A stretch of DNA of 64,000 nucleotides from Brassica napus (lineage: Eukaryota; Streptophyta; Magnoliopsida; Brassicales; Brassicaceae), in the NCBI RefSeq assembly GCF_020379485.1, contig NC_063445.1, forward strand, positions 50,121,422 through 50,185,421. The letters are read 5' to 3'. A model generated the notes under the pieces. It searched no databases and had not been told where the DNA came from. It was given only the letters and a program-made list of their open reading frames with translations. The first letter of the stretch is position 1, and every line of letters begins with the position of its first letter. This document shows positions 21,514-34,852 of this stretch, piece by piece. Both the position numbers and the translations under genes were made by a program.

Positions 21514-23104
21514 TCACATAACTCGAACTGGAACAAGCTTGAGAGGTACTTTCTTGACGGTAGTAAGAGTACCAGCTTCTTCTGTGTCGATATCCTTATG
21601 TGTCATTCCATCAGGAACTCTCCAATCAAAGAAGTAAAGCAAGTTCAAGAGTCCCAACTCAACAGTAGCAATCCCCATAGGCATCCCAGGACACATCCTT
21701 CGACCAGACCCAAATGGTAAGAGCTCGTAATGTTGTCCTCTATAATCCACATGACTATCAATAAACCTCTCCGGGTTAAACTCCTCTGGTTCCGTCCAGA
21801 GTTTGGGATCTCTTCCTATCGCCCAAGTGTTGACCAAGATCCTTGTCTTGGGGAGAATATCATAGCCTTGAACTTTCATGTGAGACATTGTTTCCCTTGG
21901 GAGTATAAGAGGAGCTGCTGGATGTAACCTGAACGTTTCTTTTATTACCAGCTTCAAGTAAGGAACCTTATCGACATCTTCTTCGGTGATTGTCTCCTTA
22001 TTGTTGCCAAGGCAGTCTCGGATCTCGTCTTGAACTTTTTTCATAAGTGTAGGTTTTTTAGCGAGCTCAGTCATTGCCCATATCATGGTGATGGCCCCTG
22101 TGTCTATCCCTGCGAGAAATATATTCTAAAAAAAGATAAAAATAAGTTAAAGTTTAACCAACATCCATGTGAATGTGTTTAAAGAAGCTAGAGAGTTCTT
22201 GATTTACCGCGAGAAAGCCCTTAATATGATCTACCGTGAACTTCAAGGAATCATTTTTGCCTTGTTTATGAATCACATCCAACATTGCATCGATGATGTC
22301 TTCATGATCTTTGGTTCTTCCAGGATTCAAGTGGTCATCAATCACAAGCTGAAACAGAGTATCTAGCTTCAAGAAAACATCGTTGAGCCTCTTGTGTTGT
22401 CCAGAGAACCAGTCAACAAGCCATCCAAGTCCAGCAACAGGGAAAAAATCAGAACAAGTGAAACTAGCTAGGGCAGTCTCGGCTTCAAACACAAGCTCTT
22501 CGATCTCTTCTTTATCGATGAACTTGCTCTCGTGGAAATCCTGTCCCAAGGCAACTCTAAAGAGGATACTTGCAGTCAGCCAGAAAAGGGTTTTGCTTAA
22601 ATCAACCGGAGTTCGATCCACCGCAGATTCCGACAGTTTCTTGACAAGAAAGTTACATTCTTCCTCTCTTATATGCCTAAACGACTGAACTTTTTTCAGA
22701 CAGAAAAGCTCACGTACCGCGAACTTGCGACGCTCCTTCCACTCTTCACCGTATGGCGTGAAACCGACATCTTTAAAGTCCCGTGAGAGTAGCCTTGTCC
22801 CCACGAGCTTAGGCCTGCTGCAACAGTCTAGGTCGTGAGTTCTGAGAACTTCTTCAGCTGCTTCTTTTGATGTGACTACAACCACGGGTACAAACCCGAA
22901 GTGAATAAGCATCACAGGTCCGAATCTTTGGGCTAGACTTTGAAGTGACCTGTGAGGCAGTTCTCCGATTTGGTGTAGGTTTCCGATGACCGGAAACGTA
23001 GGGGGGGTTGGAGGGAGATTCCATTTGGATTGTTTAATCTTTTTAACGAGAAAGATTAATGTAAGGAAAGTAACGAAGCAAAAACAGAGCAAAGAGATAC
23101 CCAT
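21514..23104 (-). CDS. Cytochrome P450, CYP71B subfamily (two exons, intact)
   Basis: Exons 23104-22208 and 22125-21514 join in phase 0 to 502 residues, the usual CYP71 length. The N-terminus is a hydrophobic ER anchor followed by the proline hinge [12 protein letters not shown]. The I-helix reads AGIDTG (about 303-308), the K-helix ExxR is KETFR (about 360), PERF is present and the heme loop is [11 protein letters not shown] with the ligand Cys at about 443. The protein is expected to be an ER-bound monooxygenase using NADPH-P450 reductase. The substrate cannot be inferred; CYP71B members act in varied specialised pathways. Its place next to TEL1 and GH5 matches the CYP71B16-and-following cluster of Arabidopsis chromosome 3 (from memory), so the exact member is left open. 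TATAAG lies 58 nt upstream of the ATG. Confidence 0.93.
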
Positions 23105-23161
23105 TTTTGTTTTGTTTTCTTTGGGTATGGAGAAAGTGAAAATGGTACTCCAACACGGAAA

Positions 23162-23167
23162 CTTATA
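23162..23167 (-). promoter_or_regulatory. TATA box of the CYP71B gene
   Basis: TATAAG on the - strand, 58 nt before the start codon, a normal distance for a plant gene with a short leader. Confidence 0.5.
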
Positions 23168-23375
23168 ACACCTCGAACACGTGAGCTATTATTGAGTATC
23201 TTAAAATAATGGAGAAAACAGATACGGATTCTTATTGGAAAGTCAACTTTTACAGCTTCAATATTCATCATGTTAGTTTATAAACTGTGTTTTTTTTTTA
23301 AATATAAAATTTAATTATTTAACAAAACATTAAAATAATAGTATCGATTCATGGAAGAAACCATTCCTAGTATTA

Positions 23376-23603
23376 GAGCACCATTAATCCTAGCACTCTA
23401 GTGGGATGCTTATTTTTTTTTTTTTGATTTTTTCTCTGACTAAAAAAAAAAACGAACCAATCGCGGGCCGTCACGTATCAGTGGGATCCGCGAAACAGTA
23501 CAAGCATCGATGCTAAATCTGACATTTTTGGCACCTCTTCTTCCTCTTTTATGTTGGGACCCACCACTAAGCACTCCTTTAAGCATCTACATTAAAGATG
23601 CTC
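23376..23603. mobile_element. PIF/Harbinger-type MITE
   Basis: Begins GAGCACCATTAATC; the reverse complement of its end reads GAGCATCTTTAATG. TTA flanks both sides (23373-23375, 23604-23606). Length 228 bp, no ORF. Confidence 0.75.
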
Positions 23604-23646
23604 TTATAGCGCTAAGCCTAGATGAAGATTTTTTTCTCTATTATTA

Positions 23647-23945
23647 GGCATCTCCAACTATAACACCTAATTTATTGTTCAAATTACACTAAATTTAAAA
23701 TTTTGGTGTCATATTTTTTCGTCATCTTCAGCTATAACACCAAATAATACACGAACAGTAATATAATATATTATTTAGTATTTAGTATTTTCAGTAAAAA
23801 TAATTAAAAATGCAAATAATATAGTATAGTTATGTTTAGTTACAAATTTGAACTAATTAATAATAATAATTTAATTAATAATTGAACTATATCATTAAAT
23901 GAAACATAATAAATTTGGTATTTTGGTGTTCCTTTGGAGTTGGCC
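23647..23945. mobile_element. PIF/Harbinger-type MITE
   Basis: Starts GGCATCTCCAACTATAACACC minus its last base context and ends with an inverted GGTGTTCC...GGAGTTGGCC. TTA lies on each side (23644-23646, 23946-23948). AT-rich, 299 bp. It lies 43 bp from the preceding MITE in the CYP71B upstream region. Confidence 0.75.
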
Positions 23946-24029
23946 TTAGTTCGGCGGAACAACTTGTGGTCGTCCATACCGAATAATACCACTATTACGT
24001 GCCTTGTTTCAAAATATTAATCGTTTTAT

Positions 24030-24590
24030 TATTATTTTTTTTGTTAAAGGATTTTCATTAATAAAGAAGGTAACTAATACATAAGGCAAGCAAACACCAT
24101 TTTACAAAATATAAGAAGAAGATAGATGGATCAAATACAAGACTGATAGATTTAAAGATGAGGAGAGCAGAGGAAAACCGGCGATTATGGGGGATCAAAC
24201 CAGAACTGCAGCAGGCGGGAACCAAGCGGGTGGCTAAGGGACAATAATGCAGAGCATTTATCCCTCAGATAATCAGATATGTATCTCATGATACGAGCAG
24301 GCGGTAAAGTCAGACCATCATGCAACCGTCTGTTCCTCTCTTTGCAGAGTTCATATATAGCTGCTTGCCATACTTGAAGAATTGTCGGTTTAACCATAGA
24401 GTCCGAGTGGGCATTAGGCAGCCACTGTAAAATATCAGACCACATCAACGGCACTGAAGATGAGTGAAACTTCCGTAGCATTCCACACCCTTGAAGAGAA
24501 AGAGCATTCGAAGAAGAGGTGATTGCGAGATTCATCACCTTCCCCGCATAACAAGCAAATGTTATTTTTCTTTCAAATTTACTTACCGCT
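24030..24590 (-). mobile_element. 5'-truncated LINE (zf-RVT end)
   Basis: The - strand reads CLLCGEGDESRNHLFFECSF and, in another frame, QVWQAAIYELCKERNRRLHDG and HPLGSRLLQFWFDPP. This is the zinc-binding C-terminal region of plant non-LTR reverse transcriptases. A T-rich stretch at about 24029-24045 marks the A-tail. The frame changes within the fragment, so it is dead. Confidence 0.8.
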
Positions 24591-24660
24591 TTAGTTTATA
24601 CGTTGTTTAATCTCTTTTTAACAAATTAATGAAAATATAACTTTATAACTAATTATATGT

Positions 24661-24802
24661 TGTTATAAAAGTAATGGAAAAGTCTATCTTTATTCATAAC
24701 ATAGAGGTTCCTTATATAGGAGATTACACCGTCATAGATAAATGGAAAGATTACAAATCATAATCTCTTGGTTATGAGCCATCCACAATCTGGTTCATAA
24801 CA
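24661..24802 (-). repeat. 3' LTR of the decayed copia element
   Basis: Runs from TGTTATAAAAG to GTTCATAACA in + coordinates. Confidence 0.85.
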
Positions 24803-27800
24803 CTCCCCCTTGGATGCCATAACCATTTAGAGCTTGTAATGTGCTTTAATGTTGCCTCATTAAAACCTTACCAGAAAAACCCAAATGGGAAAAAACCATG
24901 GTGAAGGAAAAAGAGTACAACACACATTACTCCCTCTGATTTGGACATTACTGAAGGTCCCTTGGACCTCTCCAATTTTCTGCAATCCGTGGGTGATGAA
25001 GATCTTGGGCAGAATATGCTTCGTCCTCGAACATGATAGTTGGTTCTTCTTTACCATCGGTTATGCCACAATCTGATCGAACATATTGAGTCATCGACCT
25101 CAAATACACATACACGAAATCTTGGATGATGTTGCTGTGATATGCGTGTACCACCATGTGTAAAACATAACCTGTCTGAAAACAAATCAACAAAACCAAA
25201 TAACCTCTCTTTGGGCTGGTTAGTATAAAATAAACCAAAATCAAAGGTTTCTTCATCGTCCTTCTTATGGACCAATCAGATCAGTGTCTAAAACAAGACT
25301 TCTGCATCGTCCATCTCAGGACTAAATGGACTTCTTTATCGTCCACCTTTGGACTGAATGGATCAGTGTCCAAAACAAGTGATCTCACGCCCATGTACTA
25401 GATAATGGGTGAGACTGGTCCATATTAAATCTCTTGAGTACCCTTTTCTGTATATACTATTTGATGCACAAGGATTTCATTGTTAATGTACTCAAGCTGT
25501 AATCCCAAACAAAACTTTGTTTTCCAAGATCTTTCATCTCAAACTCTTTATCTCAACTGTTTGGGAAATTGTATCTAGAGGTTCCTAGGATATTCAGATC
25601 ATATACTTTGATGATTATCAATATTGTTCTCGAGAACTTGCTGTACTTTCAGCTCAATACCCTCTAGTACTTTCATTATCTAGTGGACCATATAAATATG
25701 CAGTCACTACATCAACTTGCTATAAATCTAATTTTCTCTCTTATATAGCCAGACTTATTAGAAATCTAAAAGTAGTTGCATCCACCACATGGGAGTATGC
25801 CTCCTCATAATCTATTACTGGTCTTTGTGAGAATCCTTGTGCAACATCAGCTTTATATCTCACGATTTCTATTCCTCACAAGACCCATTTATATCCACTG
25901 GTTTTAACATCATATGGCGTCTTAATCATATGGCCAAATACGTCTTTTTACTTAAACTATTCAACCCCACGTTTCCATTCAATCCAATATGTTCTACGAG
26001 TACGCACTCTTATATTGACGTGATTCATGATCCTCGCTTATATTCATAAATTCAAGTGCTACCTTGTATGCAAATAAATCATCTTATGTCGACATTCCTT
26101 ATTGGTTCCATTATGTTCCAGACATGATATAATCGATTGAGATTCATTATTATCAGGACCTTTAATACTTTGCAGCTTGGCGTCCCAAGCTACATTGTTT
26201 GGTACCTGTACCTTAGAGCCGGCCGACCTTTTCTCCATGTCTGGGATGGTTTCCTTAGTAACCTCGGATTTGGATTTTGATTATCATTCTCTGCACCTTT
26301 CTTTTGTTTCCAAGGATTCTTATCTTTTGGAACCTATTTGGTCTACCACGTTTCATACGTTGTATAGACTCTGTAGCAACTTGACTGTGTCTCTTCTTGG
26401 ACATCAAATTCGTTGGTGCTTTACAAGCTGGTTTATATATGACTTAGTCATTCTTTTTCGGGTCAGCAAATGTGTCTGGCATTTGATTAGCTAGCTTTGT
26501 AAATGTATAATCTTTGGACATCTATTTCACATTCTTTAGTCCGAGGATCTTCTCAAGACATTGATGGTTGATTTCATTCTATTTCTTTTACCATTCTTTT
26601 ACCAGCTTTATTTTTTTTCTCCTCCTGGTCTTAAAATAATCCGTGTACCTGGCCTCAAATATAATCACCCATAGTTGGCTCAAAGTACTTTATTATTGTA
26701 GGAGAATCATATCCAACATATATCCCCATCCTCCTTTTGAGGTCTCATATTAGTTCTCTGTGGTGGAACAATTAGTACATAGACAGAACATCCAAATGTC
26801 TTATGATGGGGTATGTCTGGCTCTTGACCCGTCAATAATTGTGATAGGGGATATCTATGCTCACTAAATGGCTTGATGCGTATTAACTTAGGTGCATGTA
26901 AATTTCGTGTGGCCCAAGCTGTGAATGAGAGTTTTGACATCATAAGTTATGGTCTATCAATCAGCTATTTTCGTTTAAAAAGATTTCGGCCAAGCCGTTC
27001 TTGGTATGGACATGTATCATAGAATTGTCCACACTTACCCCCATGGACATACCATAATCATTTAAACGCTTGGGACATATATTCACCAGTATTATCTAGA
27101 CATATAGTCTTTATTATGTAAAAGGGGCTCGTAGCCGTTTTACTGGTGATGGCCTAATGAGTTTCCCTTGTGTACATGCTACACACGTGACATTCTTTGG
27201 GATAACTCTTCTTATCTTTTAATGTGTGCCTTTTGAATATCAATTTTCGCATCATGTTTGGACCAGGATGGCCAATCCGGTCGTGCCATAAAGTGTATAT
27301 TTTGCAGGCTTTTAGCCTCTATCATACTGATCTATGCATAGTCTAGGTCAGTAGAGAATGCAGGTATAGTCTTTAGGACTTATTATGGCCTTGGGCGATT
27401 TTATACATATATCTGAAGGAACTCTTTGTTTCCTTCGCCCATTGTTTCAATATGGAAACCATTCATTCTTATATCTTTAAAACTCAATAGGCTGCTCTTG
27501 CTCTTAGAGCTGGGTGAATATAAGGCATCACTGATTTCTAGATGCATACCCTTAGGCAATAATATATTAGCCTAGCCATAGTCTTCTTTCAGACTGGCGA
27601 TACCTGCTTTAGTACTTATATTGGCGTTTTTCAGTGTACTCATATAGAAAAATCATTCATTCATTTAATCTAAGCAGACAATGTAATAGAAATAAATTCA
27701 AGGAGATAAAAATCAGAGAAAGCATACAAGCAAAGCAATCACACAAGTTTGATGTCGAAATCAGATTATCAACTTGATTCTTTTAGGCAATCATAAGTCT

Positions 27801-30226
27801 CATATTCCATAAGATCATCTTGATCATGTTCGAAATTATTTTCACCATCTTTATAGACCAAGTGGATTTCAGGATTCTTCCCTTTCAGACTCTCTTTGAT
27901 AGAGGTCACAAAAATGTTTGGGAGTCCTTCATATCTTAGCCCAATGGTTCCCCATTCCACATCTATGGCACACTGATTTGGGCAAGCTTTGTGGTTTAAA
28001 TGATATACAACGGCCACTGCCTTGACCATGGCTCAAATTGGGTTGATACCCACGGCATGTGCCATAGTGATTCCCACGGCCAAATGTGTTATAGTGGCCA
28101 TGGCCACGTCCTTTCCACCCTCCACGTCCATGACCGTGTGGTCTATCATTCTGGACGTGGTTACTTTTTTTTTCTTATGCTGCCTTATTGGTATCATGTA
28201 ATGGGGTTAATCCAGGAGGTCTCAATTCACTGTTTCTCATCAGTAATCCATTATTTTGCCCAGCTAGGAATAGATTCCTCCACGGACTTATAGTCCTGAA
28301 TTCTGGGATTCTTCCAATCAAATAGGGCCTTTGGTAATAACACCGTTCTTAGGTGATCATATCTCGATTTTTAACTCTGTCCAAAGGTCTAGATGATTCT
28401 CTATAGTCAGATACTGATCTTTGAGACTCCTAATAAGATGATGGCTAATAATTAATATTGTCCTGTATCAATCTTTCTCATTGGCATTATCGCCTTCTAT
28501 GATACATTCACCAAGTCTTTTTTTTTTTACTTTAGGATAATCTTTGTATCCAATGCCCACCGTAAATAATTTATCTCCAGAGAGATTTAGGGCAGCAAAA
28601 TCCAGGTTGATTTTCGACATCTCAAATCATATATCACTCAATATTTAGGTATAATTTTCATGCGGTCTTACTCTTAAAAACAATCAATTCGGATTTCAAT
28701 CTTGTGAGGACAATGAGACTATCAATCTTAAATGCATTTAATCAATCAGTCAATATCTAGCAAGTCTCAGCAATACTGTTTCTATGTGCTCGTAATATTA
28801 TGGTTTATCAAGACTAGCAAAAACGGATTCAAGACTAGTAAAAAGATTTATTAATCACTCAATCAGTTTCAAGGCTGATTTTAGCAATACTAGAATATAG
28901 ATTTCATGCATGAATTTCAATGAATCAGTTTCAAGGCTGATTGATATTTAGCATAAACCATGTGTAAATAATTTATCTAGTATCCGAATTTATCAAACCT
29001 CAAAAACATATAATCAGATCAATCAATTTAATCAAACTTAGCATACAATCTTAAACCTCAAGACATTAAATTTTATCATGAATCTATCAACCTAACATAC
29101 GGATTCTCAATTCTCAAAGACATCCAAATCGGATCAATATAACCTATCATACTGATTATTTAAGGTTTCTATTTAAAACAAATCAGATTACAAAACTATC
29201 AATCCTAGCAAATGATATTAAGCCTCAAGAATCATGCAATCAGATCATTCGGATTTTAAACAAGTAAACCTCAATCAATCTATCAACCTATCGGATTATA
29301 TAAGCAAAGCAAGCTAGCAACCTATCGGATTCAATCAATGTTTTAACAGGCTGGTCGGTTTAAACAATTTTAAATCAGATGAACAATTAACCAAGCAGGA
29401 TGAGAAAATAAATCTATCAATTCAACGGTCAAACAATTCTAGCAACATAGCATCAGATTCAATCAGATTTAAAGCCTCAATGATCAAAACCGAAAACAGT
29501 TGTGATTTCAAAATATTCGATTAGAGTTTTAATATGTGATTTGATAATTATAGTATAATTAATTCTGATACTTATATTAGTTAGGGTTTATAGATATAGG
29601 GTTAGGGTTTATCGGATTTTAACTTGTAAAAAACGATTTGGGGTTTTAATCATGTAGGAACATGATTTAGGGTTTGGGGTATCAAACTTTTAGAGCTTCG
29701 ATTTACTCAATTAGGATTTTTGATCTATTACCCTATGGTTTTGATTCATAAAGATTAGGGTTTTAGGGTTTCATTCTTTATCAATCAATCCATGTTCGAG
29801 TGGGTTCTTAGGCTTTGAATTACCTTTTAACCTTAGATGATTGTTGAATCGGACCACCAAAGGAGTTGAGCCGCGAGCTGGACACGAACGGGACGCGAGC
29901 TGGAATGGATCGAGTCGCTTCTATCGGGTCGCGGACGTCCTTTGTTGCTTGATCGGGAACGCCTTGATCGTCGGACGCAAGCTGTCTGATGCTGTCGCGA
30001 ACGAGGAAGAGGTCGCGTGCTGGAGCTGCTCTCGGGTCGCGAACGTCTGAGCTATGATCAGGAACGCCTTGGGCTGAAGCTGATCGGGAACGCGAGCTGG
30101 AACAGATGCGGGAACAAGAGACGCGATCGGGGTTTAGGGTTCGTCGGATCACCGGCTAGGGTTAGGGTTTTAGGGTTTTTCGATTTGGGTATTAACTTAG
30201 GGATTTAGAGTTTCGTGCTGATAACG

Positions 30227-30368
30227 TGTTATAAAAGTAATGGAAAAGTCTATCTTTATTCATAACATAGAGGTTCCTTATATATGAGATTACACCGTTA
30301 TAGATAAATGGAAAGATTACAAATCATAATCTCTTGGTTATGAGCCATCCACAATCTGGTTCATAACG
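30227..30368 (-). repeat. 5' LTR of the decayed copia element
   Basis: Same 142 bases as 24661-24802 with three differences. The last base is G instead of A. Confidence 0.85.
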
Positions 30369-31590
30369 TATAACGTATGTATAATACTTTCGAGCTTTTA
30401 CATTAAAGATTTCTTTTGTTAATGTGAATGCAAAACACAATTTAACTACAAAATACATCTTAGCTATTATACTCTCACCTGTCTAACAAGAAATTGTCAA
30501 TCTTAATTCTTTTGAAAAGAGTATTGTTTTATTTTTAATATATTTAATTTTCAACAAAGTTACATTTTAACCCTAGCACTTTATTTTATTAATTAATATT
30601 ATTTATTAATATATTAATACAAGGTAGGATATATATTTTTGGATTTAAGATATATATACATTTACACCAAAAAAGAAAAAAAAAATATATATATATATAG
30701 TAAAACTATACTCATTGTAAGAATATATGAAAATACAGAATCTTACTAAATTAAATTGTTTGGTATAGGCAAAGATAAAATAATTATTAACAATACTGTT
30801 CCAATAAACTATATTGTTCTAAGGATAAAAATGTCATGATTAATCTTGGAAATTATAAATATTTGGGTTCTAACCATATCAAGAACTAAGTTGATACTAC
30901 TTGACCAGACAAAAATAAAATCATATTTTAGATTTCATTAAATTTTTTTGAAGCAGATTAATCGTGTGTACTGTTTTGTTAGAAGATTAGTTAAACTATA
31001 ATTCAAATATCTTCAGATTAAAAAAAATATAATATTCAGATTTATTTGTTATTTTTTTTTTGAAAAAACTCTATAATAAAAAATAATGTTTATTATAATA
31101 TATTTTAATACCATTTTTCTTAATTTAGAGTAAAAATAGAAAAAAAGAGAGTAAAAAATGGAAGTGTTATTTTATAAATATAGAATAACAGGTTCTGTTC
31201 AAAATAAAAAAACAAAAAAGATTTAAACAAACATTATTTTTAAATACTATTATAAAACAAAAATAGAAACGAATTGGAAATATTCTTACCATCCTTACAT
31301 AAGACATATATGGCTGCATTTATATGTAGAGTCGAGAAAATTGCTTTTGCTACATATATTGCTTTTGACTTTTAAGCAAATGCAAATATTATTTTGGAAT
31401 TGGGTGACGTGGGCTCTTGTCTATATCTAAAAGTTGGGCGTTTAATGAAGAAAAGTTACCGACGCAATTTTGTAAATATATTTTAAAAGGATATATGATC
31501 TTCCAACATTATCCATGATGGTCCCCTTGTTTGATTGATTGAAACCTAACATTAGCTTTCAAAACTTCATATCGAATACGTCATTTGTTT
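30369..31590. other. AT-rich intergenic region
   Basis: No gene or terminal repeats recognised. A short (TA)n run lies near 30688. Confidence 0.5.
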
Positions 31591-31597
31591 ATTGGCA

Positions 31598-32175
31598 TTA
31601 AGTCTGAGACGGATCGGATATCCGTGCAATTTTAAGGTATCCGGATCCGGATCTTTATCTGACGGATCCATAATTTTACTATCTTTATCTGGATCCTGGG
31701 TTCTCGGATATCCGGATGTCGGATATCTTTCTAAAAATTGTAATATCCGGCGGATATCCGGATCCGGATTTGGATCTTTAAAATAAATAAAAAATAATAT
31801 TAATATATATATATATATAAAATATTAACAATATTTTTTAAAAAAAATATATATAATGTCTTTAATTATTTCTATGTATAATATTACAAAATTTACATAA
31901 AATTTATATATACTATTATAAAAATAAAAATATATTAAATAAAATTAATTTTTATATATAGAAATTACTATTTTTGAAATATTTATTAATAAAACTTACG
32001 GATCCGGATATCTGGACTTAAAAATTAAGATATCCGGATCCGAATCGAGCTTTGACGGATCCAACATTTTACTATCCGGATCCGGATTCGGCCCCTCCGG
32101 ATATCTGGATTTTCGGATCGGATCCGGATCGAATCTCGGATCGAATTCAGATCTCGGATAAAAGTTTCATGCCTA
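31598..32175. mobile_element. hAT-type MITE with GGATCCGGAT subterminal repeats
   Basis: Inverted ends TTAAGTCTGAGAC and TTAGGCATGAAAC are flanked by ATTGGCA (31591-31597, 32176-32182). GGATATCCGGATCC-type repeats crowd both ends around an AT-rich core. No ORF. Confidence 0.7.
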
Positions 32176-32182
32176 ATTGGCA

Positions 32183-33004
32183 TCACGCGAGAGTATTTAA
32201 ATGTTACGCAAAAATATCATAACATTAACATCCGGAAACTATTCAATTTTTCATGAATCATATTAGTGTTATCCAAGCATTTGTTATCCTTATCTTAATA
32301 ACCATTTTTACAAACAAAATATAGGTTTAAATTACAAAATTTCCGGACCATATTCTTCTCACATAAACTAATCCAAATAGTTTTTTCCTCTTAACCTACT
32401 AAACTGAGAATTGAATTACTGTAAAAAAAATAGAAAACAAACAGAGAGTAATAATGTCACAAGTCTAAAACTAAACCAGGTAAAATCGAAAAACATTAAA
32501 ACGATCTGGAGACAATTAAAAATCAGGGGTTGTTCTAATTCATATTTTTAGATGACGATCTTTACTATTCGTTTAGAGAGAGTTTTGAAAGGTTAGGCGA
32601 TTTTAAAACAAAATGCAAATTTATATTTGTGTTCCGGTTTGCTTTCATGCTTGTTTAGCTGAGCATAATGCTCTCGAATGGTCGATATATATATAACAAT
32701 GACGTTTATTAAAATGTTTTTCTAATAGTTTACAAAATGATTTTTGTTGGTTTGTATGTGTGCTAAAGTAAGAAGTAAACCATTTTGAAGTTAGGGAAAA
32801 CTCAAATTGGGATGTTTGTGCAGTTTAAATGATATTTATACGTTTATGTATCAAAATGAAAAGAACATAGTGGAAAAACTTATGCTTCGAAATTATAAGT
32901 TTATTTATTTTGTTCTAAATAAAATAAGTTTAAAATCTTAAACTAATTGTTGAATATACATCCGAAACTATTCTTGACAAGTTTCAATGGATACGACGAT
33001 ACTT
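32183..33004. other. Intergenic region without recognised features
   Basis: AT-rich single-copy-looking sequence between two related MITEs. Nothing supported. Confidence 0.5.
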
Positions 33005-33545
33005 AGAGCATGGATTTATCATCAGGAATCCATATTCGATCCGAGATTTGCTCTGTATCCGTTCCAAAAATAAAATATTCGGAATGCCCGAATCTATATA
33101 GTAAAATGTTAGATCCGTCGAATTTAAATCTGAATATTTTTTTTGGAAAATTCGGATCCAAATCCAAAATTTTAAAATATATTAAATTTTAAATTTTATC
33201 AATAACTACAGTGATATATTAATATTTATACATATGATTAGTTTTATAATATTATACTTTAATTTTTAAAATCATTTTTATTATAATATATATTTTCTTT
33301 ATAGATTTTATATGAATATTTAATTTGTGTATTATTTTAGAATTTTTCTATTTTAAAAAAAATATTAATATTTTTATGGATTCGGATCCGAATTCCGATA
33401 CTCACAAATAATAAAATATTTAGATGAAAATCTGAAATTCGGATATCTGAAAAGGACGAATCCAAATTAAAAATCAGGATTCGACGGATCTGGATATCTT
33501 TAATTTTCTGGATATTCGGATTCGTTCCAAGTTTATACAAGCATG
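33005..33545. mobile_element. Older relative of the 31598-32175 MITE
   Basis: Both ends carry diverged ATCCG/GGATTCG repeats around an AT-rich core, the same design as the preceding MITE, with outer sequences around GAGCATGG and AAGCATGTG. The ends are too eroded to fix exact borders. Confidence 0.5.
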
Positions 33546-33873
33546 TGAAAAAAATTAGCCAAAAACGATATATTGGCCAACATTATAAATTGGCCAACAT
33601 TATAATATCGATTGGTATTCTAGAAATTTGAACCATGAAAGGATGTGCCAAATATAAACGTCAATGAACCGGGCCAGACATTACCGAATTCCAGCCCAAT
33701 AAAATTGGATAACGTGTAATGATAGGCTAATTCTTTCGTTCTTTACACTTTTTAACTTATGACTGATTAACTCTTTTTTTTGCTAAAAGTGATCAACTCT
33801 ACTTAAAAATCCTTTTTTTTTTAAAACAGGTGAGGTCTACAATCTTCATCAACATTATATTGGTATATGCTAT

Positions 33874-34126
33874 CACCATCTCCAATGGCTCACCCTATTT
33901 TTTACTCTAAAATAAAATAACTCTATAATATAGTTGTGATATTCTCCAATGATACTCTATTTTAGAGTAGAAAATAAAGTGATGAACAAAAAAAAAACAA
34001 ATTACTCTATATATAAAGTAAACCCATTTTTTTATTCTATTATAGAATGAAAAATAGGGTACCATTGGAAATTTTTTCTCTAAACTCTATTTTAAAATGG
34101 AAAATTGAGTGGAGTTGGAGATGCCC
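33874..34126. mobile_element. PIF/Harbinger-type MITE
   Basis: Starts CACCATCTCCAATGGCTCA and ends with the inverted GGAGTTGGAGATGCCC. TA(A/T) lies on both sides. The interior has ACTCTATTTTA/TAAAATAGAGT repeats. Confidence 0.6.
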
Positions 34127-34400
34127 TAAGACTTTCAATAACTCGAAGTCTTTACCATATTTGTCTATACGTCAAAAGAAAAAAAGAAGTTAATTTTAAA
34201 TGTATATAACAAATCCAATTCGAACAATAAACAAACAAAAAAGCATGGAAGTAAAAATGAGACAAACAAACTCTACTGAGATGTCTGGAGTCCAGTAGTG
34301 TTTTAAAAGCACCAGACATCAGTAGTGAAGAACTGGCACTACTCAAGCGGGACATTCTTGGCAATGACGAAAGCTCCGGCTTCTACCATGACAATGTCTT

Positions 34401-34789
34401 TTTTTTTTGTTGCTAAAACTATTGACTTCATAAGGAAAAATTACACTCCATAAATTGAGGAATTGTTTGCTAAGGAGAGAGCTGATTTAGCCACTGTACC
34501 AGTCTTGATACTTTCCAAATGGAGAACAAAAATAAAAGAGATAGAATCAAATAAGCGACTAAAGTGATAGATGTCGAACATGATCCCAAATAGAGAGGTT
34601 TTTGATTCCTTGGTCTGCAACATGGAGATGAGAACCTGTGAATCGGACAGGACCGTAAGAAAATGGATGTTGGACGAGGCATCCTTCATCGCTGGGGAAC
34701 GAACAGCTATGGTTTCAGCCATCAAAGCTGAGGAGATAAACCGGCGAGAGAAATTGATGTTTGGCAGAGAAATAGAACACATGCCAACT
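34401..34789 (-). mobile_element. 5'-truncated LINE in the P450 C-terminus
   Basis: A 16-bp target duplication ACCATG(A/T)CAATGTCTT flanks it (34385-34400, 34790-34805). The A-tail appears as T at 34401-34408. The - strand encodes an RNase H-like end: VLSDSQVLISMLQTKE, LFGIMFDIYHFSRLFDSISF and VAKSALSLAN. Only about 390 bp of the 3' end is present. Confidence 0.88.
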
Positions 34790-34852
34790 ACCATGTCAAT
34801 GTCTTTAAATGTCATTCCATCAGGCAAACTCCAATCAAAGAAGTAAAGAACG

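Larger units (their letters stand above)
24661..30368 (-). mobile_element. Decayed copia element with 142-bp LTRs
   Basis: LTRs at 24661-24802 and 30227-30368 differ at only three positions. A polypurine tract sits inside the left LTR (CCAAGGGGGAG on the - strand), so transcription runs right to left. Remains along the - strand are a GC-rich leader (29820-30226), a gag zinc knuckle CHRCGMGNHW (about 27945-27985), a pre-integrase segment (SDALYSPSSKS, about 27480-27530), integrase/hinge (PDIPHHKTFGCSVYV, 26707-26943), reverse transcriptase (about 25450-25560) and RNase H (THGGTRISQ, about 25150). All are broken by stops and frameshifts. Flanking five bases (TATGT and TATAA) do not match cleanly. 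Confidence 0.85.

Noticed and set aside
29820..30152. 110-residue - strand frame, serine/arginine-rich
   Set aside because: It lies in the GC-rich 5' leader of the decayed copia element between the LTR and gag; no domain is seen.
34571..34846. 91-residue + strand frame
   Set aside because: It is antisense to the LINE RNase H-like remnant and crosses its target-site junction.
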